From contig NZ_RXFS01000016.1 of the NCBI RefSeq assembly GCF_003952185.1, positions 51,735 to 115,734 of the forward strand: 64,000 nt of DNA, written 5' to 3'. Source of the stretch: Variovorax sp. 679 (lineage in GTDB: Bacteria; Pseudomonadota; Gammaproteobacteria; Burkholderiales; Burkholderiaceae_C). Of the stretch, positions 1 through 10,184 are shown one piece after another. Within the stretch, counting starts at the first letter, position 1, and each line of letters opens with the position of its first letter. Under the pieces are notes generated by a model, which did not search any database, was not told the DNA's origin, and saw nothing but the letters and a program-made list of their open reading frames with translations. A program made the translations under genes and the position numbers.

Positions 1-420
1 CGCGACACGCTCATCGCCTGGGCGGTGGTGGGCGGCGGCGTGCTCATCGGCAATTCGCTGACCTACAAGGTGCCGATGCTGGTGTCGCTCGAAGGCATGG
101 CCGCGGTGGTGGCGATTGCGCTGATCGTCGAAGGCATCAAGCGCCTCGTGCCGCGCCTGCCGATGGTGCTGGTGCTGTCGGTGGTCGCCACGCTGGCCGG
201 CATTCCGGGGCTGTTTCCGTTCTCCGACGCGCTCATCGCCATCACAGCCAAGCTCAACTTCCTGGCCTTCACCACGCCGGTGCTCGCGCTGGCCGGCTTC
301 TCGGTCGCGAAGGACCTGCCGGTGTTCCGCCAGCTGGGCTGGCGCATCGTGGTGGTGTCGCTGACGGCCACCGCCGGCACCTTCCTCGGCGCGACCGTGA
401 TCGCCGAATTCTTCCACTGA
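1..420 (+). CDS. integral membrane protein, C-terminal part (possibly DUF3100 family)
   Basis: The frame is open from the first base, so the N-terminus lies outside the window. The visible 139 residues are almost entirely hydrophobic and form about four membrane segments, the last one (GWRIVVVSL...GTFLGATVIAEF) running to the C-terminus. Its stop is 28 bases before an M20 amidohydrolase on the same strand, which suggests co-transcription and a transporter role for the amidohydrolase substrate. The DUF3100 assignment rests on general resemblance and on this neighbour only. Another permease family is possible. Confidence 0.6.
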   Translation, partial: RDTLIAWAVVGGGVLIGNSLTYKVPMLVSLEGMAAVVAIALIVEGIKRLVPRLPMVLVLSVVATLAGIPGLFPFSDALIAITAKLNFLAFTTPVLALAGFSVAKDLPVFRQLGWRIVVVSLTATAGTFLGATVIAEFFH

Positions 421-448
421 CCCCGTCCCACGAGAGAACCCCAAAGCC

Positions 449-1618
449 ATGTACCGCGACCCCGAAATCGCCGAAGACACCCGCGCCCGCATGCTGAGCT
501 GGCGCCGCGACATCCACGCCAACCCCGAGACCGCCTTCGAGGAGCACCGCACCGCCAACGTCGTCGCCAACGCGCTGATGCTGATGGGCCTGCCCGTGCA
601 TCGCGGCCTGGCCGGCACCGGCGTGGTCGGCACGCTGAAGAACGGCGAGGGCCCGGGCATCGCGCTGCGCGCCGACCTCGACGCGCTGAACATGCAGGAG
701 CTGGGCACGCAGCCGCACGCCTCGAGGTGCGCCGGCAAGATGCACGCCTGCGGCCACGACGGCCACACGGCCATGCTGCTGGGCGCGGCCGAGCACCTGT
801 CGCGTCACAAGCCTTTCAAGGGCACGGTGCATTTCGTGTTCCAGCCCGCCGAGGAAAACGAGGGCGGCGGCCGCGTGATGGTCGACGAGGGCCTGTTCGA
901 GCAGTTCCCGGCCGACGCCGTTTACGGCATGCACAACTTCCCGAGCCTGCCGCGCGGCCGGTTCGCGATCCGCAAGGGCACGATGACGGCCTTCCTCGAC
1001 ACCTTCGAGATCGTCGTCACCGGCAAGGGCAGCCACGGCGCGATGCCCGAGACCGGCATCGACTCGGTGGTGGTCTCGGCCCAGCTGGTCAATGCGCTGC
1101 AGACCATCGTGAGCCGCCGCACCGGCGCCACCGACTCGGCCGTGGTGAGCGTCACGCAGATCCACGGCGGCGACACCTGGAACGTGATTCCCGAAACCGT
1201 GGTGCTGCGCGGCACCGTGCGCACGCTCGACCCCGCGATCCAGGACAAGACCCAGGCCGCCATGCAGCAGATCTGCGACGGCGTGGCCGCCACGCACGGC
1301 GCGAAGGTGGCGCTCGACTACCGCCGCGGCTACCCCGGCGTGGTCAACACGCCCGCCGAGACCGATGCCGCCATCGCCGCGGCCGCCAGCCTGGTGGAGC
1401 TCGCGCAGGTGCACACCGACATCCCGCCCGCCATGGGCTCGGAAGACTTCGCGTTCATGCTGCAGAAGCGCCCGGGCGCCTACATCGGCATCGGCGCGGG
1501 CGAGGGCCCGAACGACCCGAACGTGCACAACCCGTACTACGACTTCAACGACAACATCCTGCCGCTGGGCGCGGCCTATTGGGTGGCACTGGTCAAACAG
1601 CAGCTTCCGGCCGCATGA
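449..1618 (+). CDS. M20 family amidohydrolase (hippurate hydrolase/aminoacylase type)
   Basis: A 389-residue cytoplasmic metallo-amidohydrolase that should cleave N-acyl amino acids or related amides. The metal-binding motif CGHDGH is at residues 101-106. The conserved stretches QPAEENEGGG and GMHNFPSLPRG, and a late metal-ligand region MGSEDF, are all present and in family order. The length is normal for HipO/AmhX-type enzymes. It follows the membrane protein at 1-420 closely. The downstream serine dehydratase starts 7 bases after its stop, so the three probably form one operon. The family is clear but the substrate cannot be read from the sequence. Confidence 0.9.
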   Translation: MYRDPEIAEDTRARMLSWRRDIHANPETAFEEHRTANVVANALMLMGLPVHRGLAGTGVVGTLKNGEGPGIALRADLDALNMQELGTQPHASRCAGKMHACGHDGHTAMLLGAAEHLSRHKPFKGTVHFVFQPAEENEGGGRVMVDEGLFEQFPADAVYGMHNFPSLPRGRFAIRKGTMTAFLDTFEIVVTGKGSHGAMPETGIDSVVVSAQLVNALQTIVSRRTGATDSAVVSVTQIHGGDTWNVIPETVVLRGTVRTLDPAIQDKTQAAMQQICDGVAATHGAKVALDYRRGYPGVVNTPAETDAAIAAAASLVELAQVHTDIPPAMGSEDFAFMLQKRPGAYIGIGAGEGPNDPNVHNPYYDFNDNILPLGAAYWVALVKQQLPAA

Positions 1619-1625
1619 TGCGCTG

Positions 1626-3008
<1,383 letters not shown>

Positions 3009-3030
3009 GCGCCCTCAGGTCGCGCCGGGC

Positions 3031-3645
3031 TCAGGGCACGAACATGTCCCACGGCCCCTTGCCTGCGGGTAGCCGGGGTCGCGCGGAGAGCGAAGCCAGC
3101 GGCTCGCCGGCCTCGTAGCGCGCGGCCAGCTCGACGGGGTCGAACACCACGCCCATGAAGTTCTCGGCGTAGGCGCCGCCCGCGAAGAAGCCGTCGACTT
3201 CCTCGGCCGTCTCGAACACGTCGTGCTGCAGCTCCAGCCGGTGGCCGTCGGGGTCGCGGTAGTACATCGAGATCGTCGGCCCGTGGTTGATGCACCAGTA
3301 GGGCAGGATGCCGTGGGCCGCCAGCCGCCGGTGGTTGGCCAGCAGCTCGCCGAGCGAGCCGTAGGTGAAGGCGATGTGCTCCAGCCCCGTGCTCGCGTCG
3401 GCCTCGTGCTTCAGCCCCGGCGGCGCGATCAGGCCGACGCGGTGGTGTTCGTCGTCGTAGCTCAGGAAGCACAGCATTGCGTTCTCGAAGGCCACGCGGG
3501 CCTGCAGCACTTCCAGGTACCAGTCGCGCGAGCGCTCGAGCTCGCCCACGCGCAGCACCACGTGCGCGAGCTTGACGGGGCGCAGCGCGGTGCGGGCGAA
3601 GTCGGGCAGGGGCCGGCGCGCGGGCAACGCGATTTCGTCGTTCAT
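3031..3645 (-). CDS. VOC family (glyoxalase/extradiol dioxygenase-like) protein
   Basis: A 204-residue protein with one vicinal-oxygen-chelate module. The segment LAHVVLRVGELERSRDWYLEVL opens the fold, and LEHIAFTYG and YYRDPDGHRLELQ supply the usual His/Glu metal positions. The start at 3645 is supported by an AAAGGAGA ribosome-binding site just upstream. It is the second gene after an FAH-family hydrolase, with 35 bases between them. A ring-cleavage or lyase enzyme next to a fumarylacetoacetase-like hydrolase is common in aromatic catabolic units, but neither substrate is identifiable here. Confidence 0.85.
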   Translation of the reverse strand: MNDEIALPARRPLPDFARTALRPVKLAHVVLRVGELERSRDWYLEVLQARVAFENAMLCFLSYDDEHHRVGLIAPPGLKHEADASTGLEHIAFTYGSLGELLANHRRLAAHGILPYWCINHGPTISMYYRDPDGHRLELQHDVFETAEEVDGFFAGGAYAENFMGVVFDPVELAARYEAGEPLASLSARPRLPAGKGPWDMFVP

Positions 3646-3680
3646 GGGTGTCTCCTTTTCTTCTTCGAATGGCGGTGCGT

Positions 3681-4553
3681 TCAGGTGGCGTCGGGCTCGG
3701 CCATCACGCGGTTCTCGATGCGGCCGATGCCCTCGATCTCCACGCGCACCACGTCGCCCGGAACCAGGTAGCGCGGCGGGTCCATCAGGCCGCCGACGCC
3801 GGCGGGGCTGCCGGTGCTCAGCACGTCGCCCGGCTCCAGCGTGAAGGCGGTGCTCAGCTCGACCAGCATGGCCTCGATGCGGTGGATCATCTGCGCCGTG
3901 TTGCCGTCCTGCCGCAGCTCGCCGTTGACCCAGGTGCGCAGTCGCAGCGCGTGCGGATCGGCGATCTCGTCGCGCGTCACCAGCCAGGGGCCGAAGGGCC
4001 CGTGCGTGTCGAAGGACTTGCCCAGCGTGTGCGTCGGCGCGCGCATCTGCCAGTCGCGCACGCTCATGTCGTTCACGACCACGTAGCCGGCCACCATGGC
4101 CATTGCGTCCTCGGCGCGAACATGGCGGCAGCGCCGGCCGATCACCACGCCCAGCTCGCCCTCGTAGTCGAACTGGTCGGACACGCGGGGCTTGTGCACC
4201 GCGTCGAAGGGGCCGGTCACGCACGAGACCTGCTTGTTGAACCATACCTGCCCCGGCGGCCGCGTCAGGCCGAGCTTCGCGGCTTCCTCGAGGTGCGAGG
4301 CGTAGTTGCCGCCGAGCCCGAGGAACTTGCGCGGCGCGGGAATCGGCGCGGCCAGCCGCACCTCGGACAAGGCCAGGCGCGGCGCATCGGCCAGCGCTGC
4401 GTGCAGCCAGGCCATGCCTTCGTCGCCGCGCGCGAGCAGTTCGAGCAGCCCCGCCGGCGCGCCGGGCTGCGCGCTCAGGTCGGCGATTTCATCGTCGTTT
4501 CGGACCACGCCGAAGCGAAGCGTGTCTCGATGGTGGAAGCTGGCGAGTTTCAT
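3681..4553 (-). CDS. fumarylacetoacetate hydrolase family protein
   Basis: A 290-residue protein with the FAH C-terminal fold. The motif GLGGNYASHLEE starts the domain. DYEGELGVVIGR gives the E-x-E metal ligands, and GYVVVNDMSVRDWQ and GKSFDTHGPFGPWLV follow in the usual order. Members hydrolyse C-C bonds of acylpyruvates or decarboxylate/hydrate ring-cleavage products. It is the first gene of a two-gene unit with the VOC protein at 3031-3645. It is transcribed away from the LysR gene at 4692, the likely regulator. Confidence 0.9.
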   Translation of the reverse strand: MKLASFHHRDTLRFGVVRNDDEIADLSAQPGAPAGLLELLARGDEGMAWLHAALADAPRLALSEVRLAAPIPAPRKFLGLGGNYASHLEEAAKLGLTRPPGQVWFNKQVSCVTGPFDAVHKPRVSDQFDYEGELGVVIGRRCRHVRAEDAMAMVAGYVVVNDMSVRDWQMRAPTHTLGKSFDTHGPFGPWLVTRDEIADPHALRLRTWVNGELRQDGNTAQMIHRIEAMLVELSTAFTLEPGDVLSTGSPAGVGGLMDPPRYLVPGDVVRVEIEGIGRIENRVMAEPDAT

Positions 4554-4691
4554 GGCGTGTGCGCGGGCAGGTGGTTGACCGGGAGGTGTCCGATCGATGA
4601 TGCTGGTGGAACGAACGCGGAGCAATTCGCCATAAGAGAACGGATCGTTCCTCCAGCAGAACGAAGAAGACCTAAAAAGACCGGAAGAGAC

Positions 4692-5609
4692 ATGGAAGAC
4701 TTCAACGACCTCGCCCTTTTCGCCCATGTGGTCGAGCAGCAGGGCTTCAGTGCCGCGAGCCGGCACCTGGGCATTCCAAAGTCGCGCCTGAGCCGGCGCG
4801 TGTCGCTCCTCGAGGAGCGCATCGGCGTGCGCCTGCTGCAGCGCAGTTCGCGACGGCTGCTGCTCACGAGCGTCGGACGGCAGTTCTACGAGCGCTGCCA
4901 GGCGACCGTGGCGGCCGGCGAGGAAGCCTTCGACGTGGCTCGGCAGGCCACCGCGCAGCCGCAGGGCCTGCTGCGCGTGAGCTGCCCGTTCACGCTCGCG
5001 CAGTTCTGGCTCACGCCGCTGATCCCGTCCTTCATGCGCGCCTTTCCCGGCGTGCGGCTGCAGCTGGAGGTGAGCAACCGCCGCGTCGACCCGCTGCAGG
5101 AGAACATCGACGTGGTGCTGCGCGTGCGGCGCCCGCCCTTCGAGGATTCGAGCCTGGTCGCGCGCCCGCTGGGCAGCACCGTCGACGTGCTGCTTGCCAG
5201 CCCCGCGCTGGTGGAGCGGCTGGGCATGCCGCAGTCGCTCGCCGACCTGGCCGCGTGGCCCGTGCTGTCGCTGCCCGCGGAGAACGAGCGCTACCGCTGG
5301 GCACTGGAGCGCGGTGCCCAGTCGCATGATTTCGCCTTCACGCCGCACTTCGTGACCGACGACATGTTCGCGCTGAGGCACCTGGCGGAGCAGGGCATGG
5401 GGCTCGCGCTGCTGCCCGAGATCATGTGCCGCGATGCCCTTGCCGATGGCCGGCTGCTGCGCCTGTGCGGCGAGTGGGCCTGCGCGGCGAGCGAGATCCA
5501 GGCCGCCTTCGCCTCGCGCCGCGGCATGCTGCCGGCGGTGCGCGCCTTCATCGACCACCTGCTGCAAAACCCGCCGGGCGCTGCGGAACCGGGGGCCGGC
5601 GTATCCTGA
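4692..5609 (+). CDS. LysR-type transcriptional regulator
   Basis: A 305-residue regulator. The N-terminal winged helix-turn-helix begins MEDFNDLALFAHVVEQQGFSAASRHLGIPKSRLSRRVSLLE. A periplasmic-binding-protein-like effector domain follows, ending at GMGLALLPEIMC and beyond. The ATG at 4692 is chosen because it places the helix-turn-helix at the usual distance from the N-terminus and follows a GGAAGAGA ribosome-binding site. It is divergent from the FAH-VOC pair, with a 138-base shared upstream region, so it probably controls that pair. Confidence 0.92.
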   Translation: MEDFNDLALFAHVVEQQGFSAASRHLGIPKSRLSRRVSLLEERIGVRLLQRSSRRLLLTSVGRQFYERCQATVAAGEEAFDVARQATAQPQGLLRVSCPFTLAQFWLTPLIPSFMRAFPGVRLQLEVSNRRVDPLQENIDVVLRVRRPPFEDSSLVARPLGSTVDVLLASPALVERLGMPQSLADLAAWPVLSLPAENERYRWALERGAQSHDFAFTPHFVTDDMFALRHLAEQGMGLALLPEIMCRDALADGRLLRLCGEWACAASEIQAAFASRRGMLPAVRAFIDHLLQNPPGAAEPGAGVS

Positions 5610-5670
5610 CCGCCCTTCCTGCCGTCCTGTTTTCTCACCCACGCAACAAGAAAGAAAGCCGAACTCCGCC

Positions 5671-6498
5671 ATGACCCGCACCATCGCCGAAAAACGCGCC
5701 GACTTCCGCGCGCTCCATCAACAAGGCTGCTTCGTCATCCCGAACCCCTGGGACACGGGTAGCGCGCGCTTTCTCGAAGGGCTGGGATTCAAGGCGCTGG
5801 CCACCACCAGCTCGGGCTTCGCCTGGTCGCAGGGGCATGCGGACGGCGCGATGTCGCGCGAGCACATTCTGGCGCACCTGCGCGAACTCGTGGAAGCGAC
5901 CGACCTTCCGGTGAACGCCGACTTCGAGAACGGCTTCGCCGCCGACGCGCGCGGCGTGGCCGAGAGCGTGAGCCTCGCCATCGAGATGGGCGTGGCCGGC
6001 CTGTCCATCGAGGACTCGACGGGCAACGCCGCCGATCCGCTCTTTCCCATCGACGTGGCGGTCGAGCGCCTGCGCGCCGCGCGCAAGGCCATCGATGCAT
6101 CGGGTGCAGACGTGCTGCTGGTCGGCCGCGCCGAGAACTTCTTCGTCGGCCGGCCCGACCTCGACGACGCCATCGCGCGGCTCAAGGCCTATGCCAACGC
6201 GGGTGCCGATTGCCTCTACGCCCCCGGCATCAAGACCCGCGAGCAGATCGCCGCCGTGGTCGCCGCCGCGGGAGGCAAGCCGGTCAACCTGCTCGTGGGC
6301 GCGCCCAGCGAACTCACGATGAAGGACATCGCCGAACTCGGCGTGCGGCGCGTGAGCGTGGGCGGCGGCCTGGCGCGCGCGGCCTGGGGCGGCTTCATCC
6401 GCGCCGCGCGCACGCTGGCGGAGGGGCGCTTCGATGGTTTCGCCGACGCAGCACCGGGCGCCGAGCTCAACGCTTTCTTCAAGCCCTTCGCCGGCTGA
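5671..6498 (+). CDS. isocitrate lyase/PEP mutase superfamily protein
   Basis: A 275-residue TIM-barrel enzyme of the isocitrate lyase/PEP mutase superfamily, which makes or breaks C-C or C-P bonds next to a carboxylate. The N-terminal part shows FVIPNPWDTGSARFLEGLGFKALATTSSGFAWS. NADFENGFA and LSIEDSTG are the usual phosphate- and magnesium-site strands, and VGRAENF follows. The catalytic K-K-C-G-H loop of true isocitrate lyases is absent, so oxaloacetate decarboxylase-like or methylisocitrate-lyase-like activity is more likely. The end overlaps the next gene if that gene starts at its first ATG. Confidence 0.85.
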   Translation: MTRTIAEKRADFRALHQQGCFVIPNPWDTGSARFLEGLGFKALATTSSGFAWSQGHADGAMSREHILAHLRELVEATDLPVNADFENGFAADARGVAESVSLAIEMGVAGLSIEDSTGNAADPLFPIDVAVERLRAARKAIDASGADVLLVGRAENFFVGRPDLDDAIARLKAYANAGADCLYAPGIKTREQIAAVVAAAGGKPVNLLVGAPSELTMKDIAELGVRRVSVGGGLARAAWGGFIRAARTLAEGRFDGFADAAPGAELNAFFKPFAG

Positions 6499-7078
6499 GT
6501 CCGTGGAAGCGCTGCTGGCCGAGGTGCGCGCCTGCCGCGTGTGCGAGGCGCACCTGCCGCTGGGGCCGCGCCCCGTGGTGCAGGCCAGCACGAGCGCCAG
6601 GCTGCTGATCGTTGGGCAGGCGCCCAGCCTCACGGTGCACCAGACGGGCGTGCCATGGAACGACCGCAGCGGCGACCAGCTTCGCCGCTGGCTCGGCATC
6701 GACCGCACGGTGTTCTACGAAGCCGCGCGCGTGGCCATCGTGCCGATGGGCTACTGCTACCCGGGTCGCGGCAAGAGCGGCGACCTGCCGCCGCGCAGGG
6801 AGTGCGCCGAGCTCTGGCACGACAGGTTGTTCGCGCAGATGAAGCAGATCGAGCTGACGCTGCTCATCGGCCAGTACGCGCAGCGCCACTTTCTGGGCAG
6901 GAAGGCGAACGCCGGTGTCACCGAGACCGTGCAGGCCTTCGCCGACTACGCGCCGCGCTTCATTCCGCTGCCGCATCCGTCGCCGCGCAACACGGGCTGG
7001 CTCAAGCACCATCCGTGGTTCGAGAGCGATGTGCTGCCGGTGCTGCGCGAGCGGGTGCGGGGCGCATTGGCCCTGTAA
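6434..7078 (+). CDS. uracil-DNA glycosylase superfamily protein
   Basis: Up to 214 residues, of the UDG superfamily that removes damaged bases from DNA. Seen are the substrate-site motif GQAPS, the second motif LPHPSPRN near the C-terminus, and four cysteines (a CRVC pair, then two more around the GKSGDLPPR segment) that could hold an iron-sulfur cluster as in family 4-like enzymes. Two starts are possible: ATG at 6434, overlapping the preceding gene by 65 bases, or GTG at 6503, five bases after that gene's stop. The GTG start (191 residues) removes an unconserved-looking Ser-rich head and is quite plausible. Confidence 0.8.
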   Translation: MVSPTQHRAPSSTLSSSPSPAESVEALLAEVRACRVCEAHLPLGPRPVVQASTSARLLIVGQAPSLTVHQTGVPWNDRSGDQLRRWLGIDRTVFYEAARVAIVPMGYCYPGRGKSGDLPPRRECAELWHDRLFAQMKQIELTLLIGQYAQRHFLGRKANAGVTETVQAFADYAPRFIPLPHPSPRNTGWLKHHPWFESDVLPVLRERVRGALAL

Positions 7079-7086
7079 GGAGCGCC

Positions 7087-8754
7087 TCAGGGCGCAGGAC
7101 CGCTTGCAGCGCCGAAGGGCTTCGCCGCGTACACCACGCGTCCGCCCACCACCGTCATCAGCGATGTCGTCTTGCCGATACGCTCCAGCGGCACGCTGAA
7201 GAAGTCCTGGTCGAGCACGGCGAAGTCGGCGAGCTTGCCCACTTCCAGCGTGCCGCGCCTTGCTTCGTCGAAGCTGAACCACGCGCTGCCGGCGGTGTAC
7301 AGGCGCAGCGCCTGCTCGCGCGTGGGCGTCTCGTCGGGGCCGCGCATGGCCTTGCCGCTCACGGTCTTGCCGTCGAGCATCCACTGCAGCGCGACGAAGG
7401 GGTTGTACGAGGCCACGCGGTGCGCGTCGGTGCCGGCGCCCACGTTCACGCCGGAGCGCAGCGCGGTGCCTATGGGCGGCATGCGCCGTGCGGCCTCGCC
7501 GCGCATGGCGAGCGCGCGGTCGCCCTGGAAGTACATCGCGTCCTGCATGGTCCAGCCGATGCCCAGCGCCTTCATGCGCGCGAGCGTCTGGGGCGAGGCG
7601 TCGTCGAGGTGGGCTATGGACCAGCGCAGGTCCTTGATCGGCACTTCGGCGTTCAGCTTCTCGTACAGCCCCAGCAGATGGTCGACCGAGCCGTTCTCCT
7701 GCCAGTGGATGGTGACGGCCAGCTTGCGTTGCGCGGCCCACTTGATCAGCTCGTAGAACTTCGCCTTCGCCGCCTCGTCGGGGAAGTTGTTGTTGTACAT
7801 CGCGAGCGTCACGCGTTCGCCCAGGCCGTTGAACTTCAACATGTCGTCGCCGAAGCCCATCGGCAGCATCTGCGTGAGATCGCGGAACTCCTGCAGCTCG
7901 GCGCCGGGCTTCTGCGCGAACACGCTGTAGGCCACGCGCAGCGTCAGCGCCTTCTCGCGCCACAACTCGAACAGCGCCGCGTACTGCGAAGGCGCGATGC
8001 TGAAGCCGCCCGGGTCCACCAGCCCGGTGATGCCGAGGCGGTTCAGCTCGGTGAAGAAGGCGCGCGTGCCGGCCAGGTTGTCGTCGTAGGTGGGCTTGGG
8101 CAGCTTGTCGAAGAGCGCCGAGATGCCGACGATGTCGCCGCTCATCCAGCCCGGCGCGCCGTCGGGCGTGGGCTTCATGCCGGCGGGCAGCGTGCCCGGA
8201 GCGACGCCCAGCGCTTCCAGCGCCTTGGGCGTCATCACCACTGCCTCGTAGAAGAGCTGCACGTACACGGGGTTGTTCGGCGCGGCCTCCTGCAGCTCGG
8301 CCATCGTGGGGCGGCGGCGTTCGGCGAACTGCTGCTCGGTCCAGCCGCCGGCCACGATCAGCCAGCCGCCGGGACGCGCGTTCGCCGCGGCGGTGCGGAT
8401 GCGCGCCATCGCCTCGGCGATGGTGCCGGCGCCGATCCAGTTGACCTCGGTCGAGTAGCTCAGCGCCGCGCGCACCGCGTGCATGTGCGAGTCGATCAGG
8501 CCCGGAATGACGGTGCGGCCGCCCGCGTCGACGGTGCGTGTCGTGGGGCTCGTGAAAGCGCCCATCTGCGCCGCGCTGCCCACGGCCACGACGCGGCCGT
8601 CGCGCACCGCGATCGCCTGCGCCATGGTGCCGGCGGCGTCGAGCGTGGCGATCTTCGCGTTGGTGACGACAAGGTCGGCCGGTTGCGCCTGCGCCGCAAC
8701 GGGCAGCAGCAGGCTGGCGGCGATGGCCGCCGCCGTGAGGAGCGTGCGTGCCAT
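7087..8754 (-). CDS. exported amidohydrolase, YtcJ-like
   Basis: A 555-residue metal-dependent hydrolase with an N-terminal signal peptide (about 23 residues, ending AAQAQ), so it acts in the periplasm. The metal motif DSHMH lies in the segment after GRTVIPGLI. Later ligands occur in IHWQENG, SIAHLDDAS and GTDAHR. These mark the amidohydrolase-3 (YtcJ) group, which cleaves amides or imides of unknown type. The start is one base after the stop of the Bug receptor gene, so the two are translationally coupled and end the seven-gene LacI-associated operon. The stop faces the UDG gene, only 8 bases away. Confidence 0.88.
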   Translation of the reverse strand: MARTLLTAAAIAASLLLPVAAQAQPADLVVTNAKIATLDAAGTMAQAIAVRDGRVVAVGSAAQMGAFTSPTTRTVDAGGRTVIPGLIDSHMHAVRAALSYSTEVNWIGAGTIAEAMARIRTAAANARPGGWLIVAGGWTEQQFAERRRPTMAELQEAAPNNPVYVQLFYEAVVMTPKALEALGVAPGTLPAGMKPTPDGAPGWMSGDIVGISALFDKLPKPTYDDNLAGTRAFFTELNRLGITGLVDPGGFSIAPSQYAALFELWREKALTLRVAYSVFAQKPGAELQEFRDLTQMLPMGFGDDMLKFNGLGERVTLAMYNNNFPDEAAKAKFYELIKWAAQRKLAVTIHWQENGSVDHLLGLYEKLNAEVPIKDLRWSIAHLDDASPQTLARMKALGIGWTMQDAMYFQGDRALAMRGEAARRMPPIGTALRSGVNVGAGTDAHRVASYNPFVALQWMLDGKTVSGKAMRGPDETPTREQALRLYTAGSAWFSFDEARRGTLEVGKLADFAVLDQDFFSVPLERIGKTTSLMTVVGGRVVYAAKPFGAASGPAP

Positions 8755-8755
8755 C

Positions 8756-9745
8756 TCAGTCGACCTTGATGCTGGCGGCCTTGACCACTTGCTGGGCCTT
8801 GGCCGTCTCGTCGACGATGAACTTGTTGAATTGCGCCGAAGGCATCGTGAACGGCTCGGCGCCCAGCTTCTCCAGTCGCTCCTTCAGCTCGGGCGACGCC
8901 ATGATCTTTGCGACCTCGGCCTGCAGGCGGTCGACCACCGGCTGCGGCGTCTTCGCGGGCGCGAACAGGCCCACCCAGAACAGGTACTCGGAGCCTGGCA
9001 CGCCGGCCTCCACCGTGGTGGGCGCATTGGGCAATGCCGACGAGCGCTTGCCCGTGCCCACGGCGAGTGCCTGCAGCCTGCCGGTCTGGATCAGCGGCAG
9101 GGCCGACACCATCGGCGCGAAGAACCAGTCGACGCGCCCGGCCATCACCTCGGTCATCGCCTCGGGCGTTCCGCGGAAGGGCACGTGCTGCGCGTCGACG
9201 CCGGCCGCGAGGCGGAACACCTCTGCGTTCATGTGCGTGGCCGAGCCGTTGCCCGCGGAGCCGTAGTTCAAGCCGCCGGGCTTGGCCTTCGCCTTGGCCA
9301 CGAGGTCCTTCACGTCCGAGAAGTGCGAGGGCGCCGTCACCAGCACGTTGGGCAGGCTGGCCATCGGCGTGATGCCGGTGAAGTCCTTGATGGTGTCGTA
9401 CGACAGGCCCTTGTAGATCCACGGGTTCACGAGGTGGCCGGCCGAGTGCACGAGCAGCGTGTAGCCGTCGGCCGGCGCCTTGGCCACGATGGCTGCGCCC
9501 AGCGTGCCGCCCGCGCCGGGCTTGTTGTCCACGATCACGCTGGTGCCCAGCGCGGGCCCGAGTTTCTCGGCCACGAGGCGCGCGACGATGTCGGTGCCGC
9601 TGCCTGCGGTGAAGGGCACCACCAGCTTCACTGGCTGGGTGCCGGGCCATGGGCCCTGCGCCTGCGCGCCGGTGAGCGCGCAGGCCGCGAATGCCGCCGC
9701 CATGGCCAGCGTCTGGCGGCGGCTCCGGTTGAAAGTCTTCTTCAT
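8756..9745 (-). CDS. Bug-family solute-binding protein (tripartite tricarboxylate transporter type)
   Basis: A 329-residue periplasmic receptor of the Bug family, which is greatly expanded in beta-proteobacteria. The N-terminus has an SRRQTLAM twin-arginine-like leader with cleavage near AQA. The mature part begins with VKLVVPFTAGSGTDIVARL and has VDNKPGAGGTLG, both family hallmarks, and YGSAGNGSATHMNAE follows. No TctAB membrane genes lie nearby, as is usual for orphan Bug proteins. It is coupled to the downstream amidohydrolase and lies 62 bases after the cupin gene. The ligand is probably an aromatic or carboxylic compound handled by the operon (inference). Confidence 0.92.
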   Translation of the reverse strand: MKKTFNRSRRQTLAMAAAFAACALTGAQAQGPWPGTQPVKLVVPFTAGSGTDIVARLVAEKLGPALGTSVIVDNKPGAGGTLGAAIVAKAPADGYTLLVHSAGHLVNPWIYKGLSYDTIKDFTGITPMASLPNVLVTAPSHFSDVKDLVAKAKAKPGGLNYGSAGNGSATHMNAEVFRLAAGVDAQHVPFRGTPEAMTEVMAGRVDWFFAPMVSALPLIQTGRLQALAVGTGKRSSALPNAPTTVEAGVPGSEYLFWVGLFAPAKTPQPVVDRLQAEVAKIMASPELKERLEKLGAEPFTMPSAQFNKFIVDETAKAQQVVKAASIKVD

Positions 9746-9807
9746 GCGTCTTGTCTCCGTTGATCTATTTGGTTGAGCGATGAATGACCGGGAAAAGGAG
9801 GGGGCGG

Positions 9808-10164
9808 TTACACGGGTGGCGCGTTCGGCATCACCAGCGCCACCAGCACAGGCCGGTTGGTGCGGTTCTCGAGCTGGCGCTTCTCGCCGGGCGCGAAGCG
9901 GCAGCTGTCGTAGGGGCCGAGCACCTCTTCCTGGCGGGCGCCGTCGATCTCGCCGACCACGTGCAGCTGGCCCTCGAGCACGAGGTAGAGCTTTTCCATC
10001 GGCGAGCCGTCGAGGCCGGTGTGGCCGCCGGGCAGGATCTGGCTCATGCCCATCCACATCTGCGTGGAGGGGCCGGCTTCCTTGCCCTGCAGGCGCAGGC
10101 AGCGCATGTCGAAGTGGTTGGGCGCCTCGTAGTGCGGCGCCTCGCTGAAGCGGGTGACGTGCAT
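9808..10164 (-). CDS. small cupin-domain protein
   Basis: A 118-residue single cupin barrel. The motif GGHTGLDGSPMEKLYLVLEGQLHV matches the first cupin motif (His and Glu metal positions), and PYDSCRFAPGEKRQLENRT matches the second. Small cupins serve as dioxygenases, isomerases or binding proteins, and no reaction can be assigned here. It is gene five of the leftward LacI-linked operon, 20 bases after the MDR oxidoreductase gene. A role in handling a ring-cleavage intermediate is an inference from context. Confidence 0.82.
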   Translation of the reverse strand: MHVTRFSEAPHYEAPNHFDMRCLRLQGKEAGPSTQMWMGMSQILPGGHTGLDGSPMEKLYLVLEGQLHVVGEIDGARQEEVLGPYDSCRFAPGEKRQLENRTNRPVLVALVMPNAPPV

Positions 10165-10184
10165 GGATGTGCTCCGGAAAGAGT